A stretch of DNA of 64,000 nucleotides from Ulva prolifera (Eukaryota; Chlorophyta; Ulvophyceae; Ulvales; Ulvaceae): positions 11,984,985-12,048,984 of the forward strand of contig CM041196.1 in assembly GCA_023078555.1 (NCBI GenBank), read 5' to 3'. This document shows positions 40,846-53,051 of the stretch, piece after piece. Positions within the stretch are counted from its first letter, which is position 1. The number at the start of each line of letters is the position of its first letter. Both the position numbers and the translations under genes were made by a program. The notes below the pieces were generated by a model. It had not been told where the DNA came from and made no database searches. It saw only the letters and a list, made by a program, of their open reading frames with translations.

Positions 40846-42650
40846 CTAACCCTCTCTCTTCAGCTCGGATTTCTTGCCTTTCATTCGGATGTAATTTTCG
40901 GCTTCTGATGTGCGAGGGCAGCTCTCCTTCGCGGTGAGTGCGTGTGTGGCGAAGTCATACTTGCAGGTGGGTGTGTGACAAATTATGCACCCCGCATCCG
41001 CGCCCCCATTGCGACTATTAACTATTAATTCTGTACCCTGACGTGACATAACCCCCAGGGTTGCTGCTGCCTCGGGTGTGTCCGGGACGAGCACTGCAAC
41101 CACAATGTCACATAACGCTCTGATGTATGGGCCATTTTCGTCAAACGCCGGCTCTTGCAGGGGGTGCTTCAAGAGGGGTCCCCGAGATTCGTGGAACTTC
41201 ACCCAGATCTGCACATGCGAATGTGTGTGGGTGTGTATGTGACAATTGGGCTTTAAAGCTTAGCATCATATCTGCCACGAGTAGCATGCTGACCCCGTTG
41301 TCCGGGTGGGTGGCTGTGCCTACTTCACTCAACATAGCTTGCCATAGAGCTTTGATCGTGTCGGCGACAACGAGCTCTACATCTGTGGGTATGTGCGCCT
41401 ATCCCTTTGGTCGTTGATGGTGGATCCGCTCCTTCACTTTCGGAATCAAGCCCAACAGCTGAATTGACTCATGGCGAACACTGTCGTCAACGTTGAAGGG
41501 TGCCATAAGGATGGGATATAGTTCATATCACAGCACAAGTGATTGATCATTGGTCATCAGCCAGTGCTTTGGGTCAGAAAACTGCAAATCCACTCATCGG
41601 CAGTGGGTGCTTTAGCCTGCCAACATCATCCCTCTCGGGCGTGAGTGTCATTGGACCAAGAGCAAAGAGGATGGAGCTGTGCCCTCTGCCCAATGTGCTG
41701 ATATGTGTCTTGTCAAAGAACATGGCCACTCCAAAGAGGGGGCGGATTGCTTCAGCTTGGTGCATGCCATTGTTCGTTATGTGCGTGACTCTTGCCTACA
41801 CATGTGAGTACTTGAGCAGTGCATTTTGCACCGTAGGACCGGATATGATCATTGTGCTACATGTTGCATAAACTGGTCTGGTCATCAGCATGTCGTGGCG
41901 TTGGGTTGGACATCATACCTGCTTGGCGTTATGGATGATTGAGCCATGCATGAAAGTGGCCACTCTGCCAACAGCATCCGGGCTCGTCTAGTCATCACCC
42001 TAAGGTATGTAGATTGGGTTCTATGTGATATGCGAGTTGTCGATGGTGGGGTTTGCCACACTGCAGGCCAGCACATCTGGCATTGAACGGATGAAGGTGG
42101 GCAGAGAAGGGAGATCTCGTAGCCCTTCATGTTTTGACACAGCTGGCACCTGCCTCGCTGTCATCTGGGAGAAATACTTCCCTGCTTTGTCATCTAGGTA
42201 CTTGTGAAAAGCTTCCACTGTTCCGATCTTGTTAAAAGCTTCCACTGTTCCGATTATCCTGTAAAATGGATCAGCCTCCGGTCCTTTCCTGATGAGGACA
42301 GCCAGTAACCTCATTGCCAGCATGATCTTCTTGTTTGCATCTGGCAGATCGAGCAGCATCCATGCAATGATGTCATCAAAGCTCAATTTTCTCGCAGTGA
42401 AAACCGGCTTCCTTCTGTACTCAGGATCCGTATCGTCTTCGTCGCTTTGTTGCCGTGAATTCTCGTGTGGCTCTTCCTCTGTGTCGAATCCATGGTCCTC
42501 TGATGGGACCTCATCCGGGGTCCCCGAAGTTGGTTCCTCCATCGGCGATTACAGTTGGCAACCATTTTCCTTCTCATATTCACAGTGCACCGGGGACACG
42601 TCATCGTAGGCCGCAGCTTCCGGGGTGGTCTGGTTGGGTGCACTTGATGT
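40846..42650 (-). CDS. Hypothetical multi-exon gene, helical repeat-like protein
   Basis: Pieces from 5' to 3' on the minus strand: an acidic N-terminus ('TPDEVPSEDHGFDTEEEPHE'), 'LSFDDIIAWMLLDLPDANKK', 'IMLAMRLLAVLIRKGPEADP'; a 27-bp in-frame tandem duplication (42,200-42,253) giving IGTVEAFNK-IGTVEAFHK; near 41.45 kb 'DDSVRHESIQLLGLIPKVKE'; 41,280-41,390 'VELVVADTIKALWQAMLSEV'; then, after an acceptor ATGTGCAG, 'IWVKFHESRGPLLKHPLQEP' and 'ALCDIVVAVLVPDTPEAAAT'. The Leu-rich helical pairs resemble HEAT/ARM-type proteins, but this is an impression. Introns are likely because frames change. It lies just past the TIR transposon. Confidence 0.45.
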
Positions 42651-43162
42651 AGCCAGAGGGGTAATGGAACATGGCAATTCTCTGTCTTTGTAAACTGTAG
42701 GTGCCGCGGTGGCGTAGAGTCGTGGCCAGTTTTATCTGTTGATATCGGCGAGTACTCGGTCAATGCAATTGGCATCGGCTGGCGCCTGCTCATGGACGGT
42801 TTGTCTGCAGTGCCAGAGGTGTGCTGCCAAGGCCCCTGTCGTTGGTGCACCCACAATTACTTCCCCACACAAGCCACAAATATGCCCTCGGGGTCAGGGC
42901 GCAAATGATCCAGTGCAGCGGTCAAGAGCACTTGTCATGTGAGCGCTCCCCCTCCTCAACTTGTTTGCGTCAAGTACCCCCTTCCGTGATCTCTAGACTG
43001 GCGGCATAACACCGTGTCTTGTGACCTAGGGGAGGCTGCCATGACCGGGGCATACACTCGCAGGTGTCGGAGTGTTGCCGAATTGTCAAGATTTGCTATC
43101 TACCTCATTGGTGAAGGAAAGATTCTCCACGGCGCACCTTTCACAGATATACCCCTACATGT

Positions 43163-44053
43163 GTGAGGCTTGATGTACAGCGACCTCTGCACAGGGTCAT
43201 CGCTCATGGAACGGAGCTGCATTGCTCTCACCTGGTGCGGCAAGCGTGCTTCGACATCACTCAAATCCGCTCTTCCTCCAAGACGTGTGTACACATGTTG
43301 ATTTCTGTCCTTCCACATGCAAAAGCGTTTTTTTTTAATGAGAAGGACCTGGATTTGTTGACAGCCACTAACCTGCATGATGTTGCTATGCTAAACGCAG
43401 GTGTCAAACCACTCAACATACCATCTGCACAATGCGAGGTGAGGGTTTTCTTGGACAGCGTTGCTACTCCGATCCGCGCCATGTTTCAGACATACATACA
43501 ACACATTCACAGCACGCTCCCCACTCAGCCTGTATTCAGCCTCTTGATTATGACTGGCATCAGTTCTTACGATGTGAGACTGATCAAAATGTCACAGACT
43601 GTCTTTGCTCCATGGGGAAAGTTGTATGTCTCATCGTCTGAAGCTGCGTTATCAGTAGTCGAGAAAGATGTACCATTGCGAGCGGCTTCATGCACGGGAA
43701 CAAAGCGGGGCCGAAACCGGGTGCCCGGGGCCGATGGCTTGCGCGGAGGTAAGTTGGAATTGCCAGAAGTTGGGCTGCCATGTCAGTTGCACGACTATGC
43801 AGCCATGCACGATGCTCATCGCGAGACCTCACCGAAATCAAAGATGCCACTGATGGTCATATCACCGGTACTGTTCTTTGCAATAGTGTGCCTAAGCACA
43901 GATGACAGTGACCATGGCACTACCAAGTCTGGCCATGACCGGCTCGGCGCCTCAGATGTAGCCTATACAGCGTACATTTCAACCCCCCAAGATTGGAGCC
44001 AACGTACCTTACGCGCATTTTTGCTCAACGTACTTTATCACGAAACGTACTAA
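43163..44053 (+). CDS. Hypothetical protein, 296 aa
   Basis: A long open frame: 'NEKDLDLLTATNLHDVAMLN', 'CEVRVFLDSVATPIRAMFQT', 'QPVFSLLIMTGISSYDVRLI', 'LYVSSSEAALSVVEKDVPLR', then a basic patch 'GTKRGRNRVPGADGLRGG'. A further coding-like exon follows at 44,105-44,222 after TTGCAG ('FTATELAGVGKPEHEIASEV', 'LSRIYELSQYGPW'), so the gene may continue. The first 60 residues may be upstream read-through. No domain recognised. Confidence 0.4.
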   Translation: MRLDVQRPLHRVIAHGTELHCSHLVRQACFDITQIRSSSKTCVHMLISVLPHAKAFFFNEKDLDLLTATNLHDVAMLNAGVKPLNIPSAQCEVRVFLDSVATPIRAMFQTYIQHIHSTLPTQPVFSLLIMTGISSYDVRLIKMSQTVFAPWGKLYVSSSEAALSVVEKDVPLRAASCTGTKRGRNRVPGADGLRGGKLELPEVGLPCQLHDYAAMHDAHRETSPKSKMPLMVISPVLFFAIVCLSTDDSDHGTTKSGHDRLGASDVAYTAYISTPQDWSQRTLRAFLLNVLYHETY

Positions 44054-44104
44054 TGCAACTCTGCTGATTTCAATGTCCACTACCATCTCTGTTGAGATAT
44101 GTTG

Positions 44105-44599
44105 CAGTGCCTACGGCCTTCACCGCAACGGAACTTGCCGGTGTAGGCAAGCCTGAGCATGAAATTGCTAGTGAAGTCCTTTCGAGAATCTACGAGCTGA
44201 GCCAATATGGGCCATGGACGTAATTGTGGGTAGTTACAGTTGTGGCATGGTGGAGTGGCCAGTCATCTCACCTGCAGGCGACAAAGTGGGGCACAAATCA
44301 TTGCGGCGAAGTCCAGAAGCCAGAATACAATTTACGCCCGTCATGGCCGCCTCCCACCATTCCCTTTGCCGTGTTTGCATGGCTCATGTCACAACTCACC
44401 AAACTCATATGCGGCAAAGGGATGTTGGGAATCAATGCAAAAAGCGATTAACCGGAGTATGATCAGCGATACGTATGCAGCTCTGTGCGACGCTCAGCCA
44501 CATTTGAGCCAGTGGCAAGAGATGAGGATGCGCATGGAAGAAGATTTGTGCCATAAACGCAAAGGAGAGGAGGTGGATGGCACGGCTACAGTGGACTAA
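44105..44599 (+). CDS. Probable further exons of the preceding hypothetical gene
   Basis: 44,105-44,222 follows a pyrimidine-rich acceptor GTTGCAG and reads cleanly to a TAA. Next, 44,224-44,451 ('VVTVVAWWSGQSSHLQATKW', 'IPFAVFAWLMSQLTKLICGK') and 44,460-44,599 ('SQWQEMRMRMEEDLCHKRKG') look coding in two other frames. The exon structure is not resolved. Confidence 0.3.
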
Positions 44600-44879
44600 T
44601 GCTCTGAACTTGACCAAATCGTGCATGCTTAATGCTCTAAGCTCGTGTTGGACTTGGACGAGAAGGAAATGCTGCTACAGAAAAGTCCCGCAGACTGCAC
44701 TCTCTGGTGTGCATCCGAATCACTGTGTGCTAGTGATTCTTGTGTCGACCCGCTGAAGAACGGCCACAGACTTAGTTCGCCTGAGCCACCCCTCGCAGCC
44801 GGTGGAACCACACAAGACTAATTTCTAGGAGCGGAGCTCCGTGGGGGCTTGTTACCTCCGGATGTAGCGCAGGGATGGG

Positions 44880-45190
44880 CTTTCGTTGCGGTACGGAGAC
44901 CTTTGCCGACAGTGTGACATGCAGAAAATATGCAATATGCTACGACATCGTGTAAGCAGCGTGTATACAGAAATATATGTCACCCCATCTGGACGGAAGA
45001 ATGTGTGTCCAGACCCAGCAAGCGCAGGTATAAATACCCGTGACGCGCCCACGGCGACCCCCTGCTTGACTGGCCTCGCCGAGATGCCGCGCAATCGCGA
45101 GCACCGACCAGAGCTCCCGAATATGCGAGGGAAACCTGTATGTTGTGGTTGATATCCATCAGAGCTGGCGCTGCGTTGATATTGCGGAGT
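44880..45190. repeat. Dispersed repeat with GGTATAAATACC motif, copy 2
   Basis: Partner of 24,950-25,250, same orientation. Shares 'agcaagcgcaggtataaatacc' type sequence and 'ccctgct...ggcc' after it. Confidence 0.4.
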
Positions 45191-45989
45191 GCCCGCGCTG
45201 GATGTGTGAGTAGCGGTGTATGCATGCGCCCATGTAGGATGCACCCTAAGCCCGATGTGGCGTGGCATGGTTGCATGCGCGTGGGACGCTGATGGCTCGG
45301 TGCGAGTGCTTGTTGGGCAGCATCTCGATAGGAGGATAGATAGGTGTCATCGTCTGTGATTGTTATGTTACTGGACGTTGTGTGCGCCGCTGAGCTGGCT
45401 GTAGACGCGTCAAGACGCGTCAAGACGTGTGGATGTTCATGTCGCAGCGTTCAAGGTTGCCCTGCATGCTTTGAGCATGGTGCAGTTAGGGATTCTGAAT
45501 TACAATTGAACACAGATTAAAGCACAAATTACAGAGAATTATGCTGTTGTAATTACATGTTAATTTGAAAATATGTGAATAACTAAGACCAGTTATTCTT
45601 AATTTTGTCGTGCGATTACAGTGTACATCATAATTAAGTTAGGCAATGAATGTGTTAATGTAAATGGTCCACCGGCATACGAAGGGCTATGACCTGAAAA
45701 TTTTTGTAATTTCTGGGGATAGCATCACCAAGAAGAGGATCCTATGTACGACAATGGATGCAGCTTCCACGTGGACTATTCAAATTCTACACCAAGCATG
45801 ACACATCATTGCTTTGTGAGGATGCCCCTGCTTTTGTTGCAGCCCAGTGATATGATCGTTATACCACTGGACTGCAACATTGTGCCTATCATGCTGTTCT
45901 ACGAAGCCCAGCATCTGTGTCATTGCCGAGAACATTGCCTGGCGGCGAACAAGTCTGCACTAGAGCTTACACTAGACTGCTGGCAGTGT

Positions 45990-46090
<101 letters not shown>

Positions 46091-46213
46091 TCACACCGCT
46101 CACACCGCATATATGGTATAATATACAATATGATAGTATACTGCCTCTGTCAACGTGCCAGGGGGTGCTGTGCAGCAATGCGAGTGTTGCAGTTGTGTTC
46201 GCCAGGCGTGTAT

Positions 46214-46465
46214 TAGGCTGTGTGCCAATGGCATGTGTCTGTGTTGATTAAACTCGCGAAAACTGACTAGCTCACAGGCCTACAAGGCAATTACAGGAAA
46301 TCATTAACTGCTTCATTAAGTGTCAAGTTGGCAACGAAAAAGCTGATTAATTTAATGTAAACGATGGTAATTCCGATATTTTTGTTTACAGATATTTGAC
46401 ACTGTAATTATACTTTGTAATTAAGTGTTAATCTGAGACATGGAGAATGTACTCAGCAGCCCTAG
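46214..46465 (+). repeat. AT-rich MITE-like repeat, copy 1
   Basis: Aligns with the reverse complement of 58,285-58,525: 'aatggcatgtgtctgtgt', 'aaaaagctgattaatttaat', 'gtaattatactttgtaatta' and 'gagacatggagaatgta'. Much more AT-rich than the neighbourhood. No ORF. Both copies lie near the word 'ccgcatatatggtata' (46,106 and 58,527). Confidence 0.65.
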
Positions 46466-46866
46466 GTGCAGTGTTTGAGTTGCGACCAGACGTATTGTCG
46501 TGAACGGTGTTGCCCGAACTTCATGTATTTGTCTTGCACGCATTTGGAGTGTATATTGTGGGTTGTACTTGGACATGCAAGGGTCGCGTTAGCGAGCATG
46601 CATGCATTCGAGTCAGCGAGTGACAGCACATGTGTTTGGCTGATATTTTCTGAGTGCCAGTGTGAGAGGAACGTCTCACAAAAATAAAGCTGCAGCAGAT
46701 CAGATCGCGCACGTTTTCGCTGTGCTACCCCCAAGTCCGGATCTTCTCCTTTGAGCCGTGGATAGTATGCTTGCGACAACTCCCTCATTGAAATTGGTCA
46801 GTAATGCCCGACGACATTATAGAATGTTGATATTGAGGCTGACTCCATGCAAGAAAAACCGAACTC

Positions 46867-47208
46867 ATGGCCGAAGATGAATTAAGAATAGAAAATGCGG
46901 CTAAACAGGGAAAGAATAAAAGCACAGGCGCCAAGTACAAGACATTGCATAATATTGTGGACCGGATACTGTCAGAACACAATACACAGTGGAATAAATT
47001 TAGCAATCATTCCATATTCCTTCAAGCGATGGCACTCAAGAAGGAGGGTAAGAGTGGCGAGACGTTGGTACACAACATGAACTGCTTGATAGCCCGTCAC
47101 CACTCACTCCATCACGGGCATAGCCCAACTGTAATGTTCTACCAAGCCGTTGCTGAACTGAAGGTTTCGTACATCAGAACAGGGTATCTTGATCCTACCC
47201 AGATGTGA
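46867..47208 (+). CDS. Hypothetical ORF, 113 aa
   Basis: Starts with ATG and is charged and helical: 'MAEDELRIENAAKQGKNKST', 'HNIVDRILSEHNTQWNKFSN', 'MNCLIARHHSLHHGHSPTVM'. A His-rich patch lies near residues 88-95. It has no recognisable domain and no neighbouring partner; a plausible exon or small gene. Confidence 0.35.
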   Translation: MAEDELRIENAAKQGKNKSTGAKYKTLHNIVDRILSEHNTQWNKFSNHSIFLQAMALKKEGKSGETLVHNMNCLIARHHSLHHGHSPTVMFYQAVAELKVSYIRTGYLDPTQM

Positions 47209-47633
47209 CCAGTACGCGGCTAATGAACCGGTATAAACATGAGGCCATGATGCGAGAGACAATTGGAGGTCGAGTACAATGGGCATTTGCAACTGTAGTA
47301 TCGCAGCTCCCATTCTGGTTCAAGCAGATGTTGTACGTGTAGCTACAAGTGGCACTGACATGTTAACGTTCCTGAACACCCATGTGTTCCTTTGATGCAA
47401 AGAGATGCTGATACAAAGTGACACATCACACAAACAATAGTGTTACACTGCAGCCAGATGCGTTTTCTGTGCAAAGATATTTTCTTTTTTAGAAACATGT
47501 CGTTTTTGTATTGATGATGCAGGTGCTCATGCTGGTGTCCAGAAATTTCGAAAGTTTGTGCACACGAAATGCGACCATACAGACACAACCACCTCCAGCA
47601 TTGTGCCAGAAAACATGCCTGCGACGAACGATA

Positions 47634-47960
47634 TGACAGGCAGCACAAGGCTTTCTACGCCCAACAGTAGCACCGGACAACCACCAAGTACCTAATTCTT
47701 AAAGATTGGTGGCTGGTTTCCACAGGCCTGGCCATGCACGTGAGGACTGGCTGCATGTCACGCTCATTTGGCTAGAAAGTAGGCTTGCGGATGCTAGGCA
47801 CGAGATCACGGGCAGCACAAGGCTTTCTGCGCCCCACAGTAGCACCAGACAACCACCAAGTACCTAATTCTGAAGGTCTAGTGGGTGATTGCAACAGGCC
47901 TGGCCATGCACGTAAGGACTGACTTTGTGTCATGCTCATTCTGCCAGAAAACAGGCCTGC
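47634..47960. repeat. Tandem duplication, unit about 173 bp
   Basis: 'cagcacaaggctttct' at 47,641 recurs at 47,814, followed in both by 'acagtagcacc', 'gacaaccaccaagtacctaa' and 'caggcctggccatgcacgt'. Two nearly full units, with a partial third suggested on each side (47,374-47,420 versus 48,030-48,130). Nothing gene-like is supported from 47.2 to 49.0 kb. Confidence 0.65.
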
Positions 47961-49056
47961 TATCAAATGGCACATACGCAACACCTATTCGATGTCCTGC
48001 TGCCAGTGCCACTGACAATTTCACGATCTGTACACATGTGTTTTCCTTGGATGCAAGGAGGTGCAACCCAAAATGCATGTGGCTCTTGTGCAGTGAAGCA
48101 ATGCTTATCCGAGGTGACACATCACAGTGCATATTTGGCAGCGTGGGCGAGTCAGAGTTTGTGCGACGCACCTCGATGCGGTGGATCTTCAAGCCACACT
48201 GGCGTGTCCCAAGAGGCGTGGTGCAGGGGCAACTTCGATTGTCATTGCCCGGCCGATCGATGCTGAACGGCCGGTGTAAATCAAGAGCACGAACTTGCTG
48301 CAAACTATCGTTTCCTTTGCTCCCATATGCAGTGACCGTGATGAACTCATGTGTTGGCGCAGCCACGCCGCGCGGCTCGCGTCAGAGATACAACCATCTT
48401 TGGAAGGCGATGAAAGGTTAGACTATGAAACGGCCTGAAAGCTAGAGTTCCATGTCTCGTGATGACTGTTGAGTGAAAGGTTCACAGAATATCCGGCACG
48501 TAAGTGACTGCCTTGTTACCGCATTCGCGGTTGACCACATTTCCTGTACAAGTCTCCAAGACAGCGTAGCCGATACAGCAACAAAGTGATGAAACAAGAC
48601 CTTCGAGCGGTGTTAATGGCCGATAAAACAGTGCGCGCCCTTGTCTGTTGATGTTTGCATAGGCTGATGCACCAGGCTGTCTTGACAACAACCGTCAATT
48701 GCAGCGCCGGTAGGTCCAACCGAGGAGAGTCTCGAGGCGTCAATGTTCGAGATACGCCACAAAGATATACACTTGGTCTGATCGAGGGCAATGCAGACTC
48801 TGCGCATCTAAACACAGGGACGGTCGCATGTTGTGCCCGACGTTAGGTCACGTAGCAGAGCAGCTGACCCAGAATTTTGTGCAGGAGATTTGAATTTGCC
48901 AAAGATCGTAAATTACGAGCATGTCACATAAGGAATGCATGCGCTGCTCCTGGTCTTTTGCAGTGTATGCTCGTTAACTCTATAATGAAGAATGCCATGC
49001 ACGCATGCAGTCCATCAAAACACCTAATACCTCGTCAAACACATCCTTGCAGGAAA

Positions 49057-49905
49057 TCACGCCACATCTGCATTAGTGGACTCTGGATTCAGCAAACTGT
49101 TCAAATAATAAGTCGTGTCTGCTACATATGCGGCGAGCTGAGTCTCTCGGTTGGCCACGTAAGCTGCGAAGACAAAATCAGTGACGTGCCGAGTGGCGGA
49201 GTGAACATATAAATCTTGCCAATACAATAATACATCGTAAATGAGACCCAGGGCATATCTAAGAGGGTGTCGCATTGCTTCATGGAGCTCAGCCACCCAA
49301 GAGAAAAATTATTTAACGAGAGAATCATGTAGCCATCACATTGTGGCCATCACATTGTGAAGGCAATACATTAGCCGGAATATTGTCAAGGGCCTCGGGC
49401 ATTTAATTTGAGTGCCAGTAGCAGCGGTGTCTTGATATGCATGATCAACTACTCTAGAAGTAAACCAAATTACGGTTGACTGACTGCGCTTGGACAAAGT
49501 AGCCTTGGCAAAGAGCTCAGTTGTTCATGCAGGCTGCTTCCTTTATGACTTGTCCTTGGCTGCATAGTTGGTAGCACAGAGTTAGGGCTAGTTGGTGATG
49601 TGGTGTCAAGTGAGAGGTCACGTGCGACCGCCTGAACATGTGAATCTTCTTGTTGGTGATCAACTCGTCGTCCCACCTCGATCATCGCCATCATTCGAGA
49701 GTTTTCTTTGCTGAGAAGTAGAGGCAAGTGAAACTAACACATACACATGTGGACGTACTCGACATTGCCTTGTCTTCAAATGAGTTGACAGCCAGTCTTT
49801 CGCTCCTTCGTTCAACATACTCTCAATGCATGCATGAACTGTTGTCGTCTTTTCACAATCCGGATCAGACATTTTGGGACAGAAGTTTTCTGATATGATA
49901 GTCAC
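49057..49905 (-). CDS. Hypothetical gene, exon-like pieces
   Basis: 49,760-49,905: 'MTIISENFCPKMSDPDCEKT', 'HACIESMLNEGAKDWLSTHL'. 49,057-49,310: 'MAELHEAMRHPLRYALGLIY', 'LYVHSATRHVTDFVFAAYVA'. Both read as ordered helical protein and lie on the same strand; the part between (49,320-49,750) is weaker. Start and splice sites were not resolved. No family recognised. Confidence 0.35.
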
Positions 49906-50249
49906 CTACGTCGTTGGGGACTGACAATGCACGAGCCACAACGAGCTCTACGACTTCAAGCTGGATCGCCCTCAAAGGTTTTCGGTTATTGAAATACGCT
50001 CAAGACACATGTTCGATGCCTTGTTCCAATATATAACGACCGGTTTGTGGGCGCGCATCCATGGGCCCAATGTCGTAGTCAACCGAAAAACACACGAGAG
50101 TCAAGACGAACCGACAAGTAGCTACCACACGCAAGACACGCATATTGTGGCATGTTGGGTGTTTTGTTTGATGTCTTGGCTGATGTCTTGGGCATGATGC
50201 CGCAACGTTGAGGAGCATCTTGACGCGGGTTGAGAGTATCGCGCTTTAC

Positions 50250-50418
50250 CGCCAAATGGGCTGCTTTTGTTGGAGAGGGTACCCCACGCCGAGGTCACAC
50301 ACTAGGAGTGCCTAGTCGATTGAGATATCACTGAAAGCCTTCCCCAATTTGTCAAATTCGCTGTGGATTCTGCGCGCCCACTATGGTCCCACCCTTTGGC
50401 GGGATTGCATGTCCCCCT
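50250..50418 (-). repeat. Diverged end of the 39-kb TIR transposon family
   Basis: Minus-strand reading 'agggggacatgcaatcccgc' compares with the TIR start 'agggggtcatgcactcccgc', and 'ttggggaaggc' and 'gacctcggcgtggggta' also match the 40.2-40.4 kb end. Only one end seen. 50.43-51.19 kb holds no gene I can support. Confidence 0.6.
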
Positions 50419-51189
50419 GGGAGGCTAAACACGGTTTTGGAATGTAGACCTTGAAGGGGAACATCATATGGTACACTATGGGTTGGCCAACAAGAGACAA
50501 CGAAGGAATTGCATAGACACTCTCGCGGACCATCGACCAAGACGAGGCTCAAGTGACAATGACCCCCAATGATGACAGCCTCATAATGTAGAAGAATAAG
50601 CCCGGTAATCGAGAAGGACTTAAACAGTCTCACAGACCCACAGACGTGTCGCGATATTGAGGCAATATTTGGCCACCTAGTGTACTTGGGAGTGCGTACG
50701 AGAATAAATGCATCTCGATCAGCCAATGCGTTGACGTAAGAATACTGCATCCTATCGCCACCGAGACCCAGCGCATGATGCTTTCCATTTGTCAGCCAAA
50801 ATATGGAATACTTAGCTGGCACCAGGCATCCGAGAGTGTCGGTCTCTCAACGCGCTCTTTAGCCCTTGTAGGGTGCCAACAATGTAAGCGATAAAGAACA
50901 TCGCATAATCGTATGCCCCCCGGAAGGTCAGCGTTCTCGTTCGTGATTCTAAACATGCAAAGCCGTATACACATTCTCAACCGCAGCCAAGAGCACCTTT
51001 GGCCACACTCACTGTGCAAGCTGATTGGCCACGCCTACCGCTTGCACAGTGAGCGTTTGCATGACCCACAACACTCGTGAACATGATACACATCATACGA
51101 GTACAAAGAGCACGGACACGGGGTTGGCAGTGAAGCCGTGAAGGCTCTACACATTGTCGGCGCAATTAGGGTTATTGCAAAAGTTGTTG

Positions 51190-52075
51190 TGAAGGTGAAA
51201 AGAACCTAGTGGATTGCATATTGCCGACACCCTCCGTGTTGATGGACTGCTTGAAGTATACAACCTACATGCCAAACAAAAAGCGGTTTTGATCTTTCCG
51301 CTAAATTCAGAAGTGACCTTCGCCGTTTTTAGATGTACATGATCAATATGATGATCATGTCAGCCATGTTCCTTCAAATCGTCGAAGATGCAGTCAAACA
51401 GATCTTCAGAATACGCATGTGGAATTTCCTCCAGGCACCCCCGAATTTATAATGCCAATCATAGAACTGTGTTTCAGGCGGACCATTTACAAGCGTGCGG
51501 GGTGAGCGCATACGCAGTGAATGTCCTTGCACCCATACATCTCGCAATGTGAGTGGGCGATTGTTGCAGTGTTAGTATGAAGTCTTCCACTTGTTGCACG
51601 TCATTGCACGTGACGCCATGCGTGCATTGCTGTTCATGAGAATGGATCGATATGCGTTGCAACCTGCAAGTCTTTGACCGTACTCTATACGGTGCACCTC
51701 TACGTGTAGCTGGCATGTACAGTTGCATACAACTGACGCGGAGGCTGTGAAAATCCATAATGGGATGCAAGGCATACCGACATGCCGGAACGTTGAAGGT
51801 TGGCGAAGCTCCACATGAAGATGGTAGGCAAACGAATGCATGTTCCAAGGCGAGGGTGTGATTCTTCTTGTCTTAAAGCAGAGGAGTGCAATGGAGATTG
51901 GGCAAAGATATGCAAAAACGGTAACATGGGGTTTCTTGTACATGAGGAATCTCGTAATTCAAACAACCATCGCGGCAAGTGATGCTTGGCAGCGTGTGAT
52001 TCATGCTGGGGGTGGTGTAGTTGCCGTATGCAAGGATGGGTGTCTTGAAAGGGCACATTTGTCGGCAACGTCAAG
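51190..52075. repeat. Long dispersed repeat, copy 2 (inverted partner 34,196-35,085)
   Basis: Orientation is reversed relative to copy 1. On the plus strand it carries the conserved 'MSAMFLQIVEDAVKQIFRI' (about 51,358) and 'AWQRVIHAGGGVVAVCKDG' (about 51,985) stretches. It lies next to the truncated end of Copia-3. Confidence 0.6.
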
Positions 52076-52406
52076 GGGTCATCGGAGAGCTACCGCGTTG
52101 ACGCACAAGGACGTGCCACGCCAACATGCACACAAAAATACCCCTTTTCGTGTCAATCCATGCTGCACACGCTCGCCTATCCAAATTCTGCCTCCAGCTT
52201 CGTCCCCCTTCAACCTTCTGGCATGTTTGCATCTCATTGTGGATTTCACAGCCTACACGTCACATGTATGCTACCATAGATGCCAGCTACACGCAGAGTT
52301 GCACTGCACAAATAACGGTGGAGCACCTGTAGGTCGCGCTAGAAAATCCTCAATAGCTTTCGCCTCCTCATCAGGATCAATCTTAATGTTGTACAGGTAC
52401 TGACCC

Positions 52407-53051
52407 ATGTCCCACTCGGCAGCTGCAAAGAGAGGAGCAGCCTCTCATAGCTCGTATGCAGTCTCAGCAAGAGCGACAACCACATCAGGTGCTGAAGGTT
52501 CAGCCACAACAGCAGGGGCGGCCACGGGAGCAGGTGAAATCACCTCTGCAGGTGGCGCAACATGCAGCAGATCGTCGGAATCTGCAGAGCCCGTTTCCAT
52601 TCCCAGAGCTTCGTACATATCATTTGTGCCCTCCGAGACAGTTATGTCATGTGCACATCCTTGACATGGACTGAATCAGCAGGAGCTGGCTGGTGGCTGT
52701 CTCTTGCACACACACACTCCAGTCGTCACTCCAAGTGACCATGGGACGTTTTGGGCGAGGGCAAGACGGCCCAGCGCTAGCCAACATGTTAGAACGAGGA
52801 CCAATAGGCCTCTTGACGGCAGCTTGTACAGCAGACCTGGCAAACTGAGCGAGACTGGAGGACGTTGCAGCCCTCACAACATCAATCGCGGTAGATGCTG
52901 CTGCCGCCTCTACCACGGCCGAGTAAGGGGCCTTGGGCGGAGTGCGGGAGGTCAGAGTTGCACTTCTGTTTGTCATATAATGAGCACCTACATTAGAAGC
53001 AAATTCAAGCCCAGTATGAGCAGACCAGATCACATCCTCATGTACGCCCAT
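52407..53051 (-). pseudogene. Copia-3 integrase-to-RT linker
   Basis: Ala/Pro/Val-rich, acidic low-complexity frames: 'HVAPPAEVISPAPVAAPAVV' and 'PKAPYSAVVEAAAASTAIDV', ending with 'GQYLYNIKIDPDEEAKAIED'. Such disordered linkers join integrase and reverse transcriptase in Copia polyproteins. A few stops and a frame change interrupt it. Confidence 0.45.
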
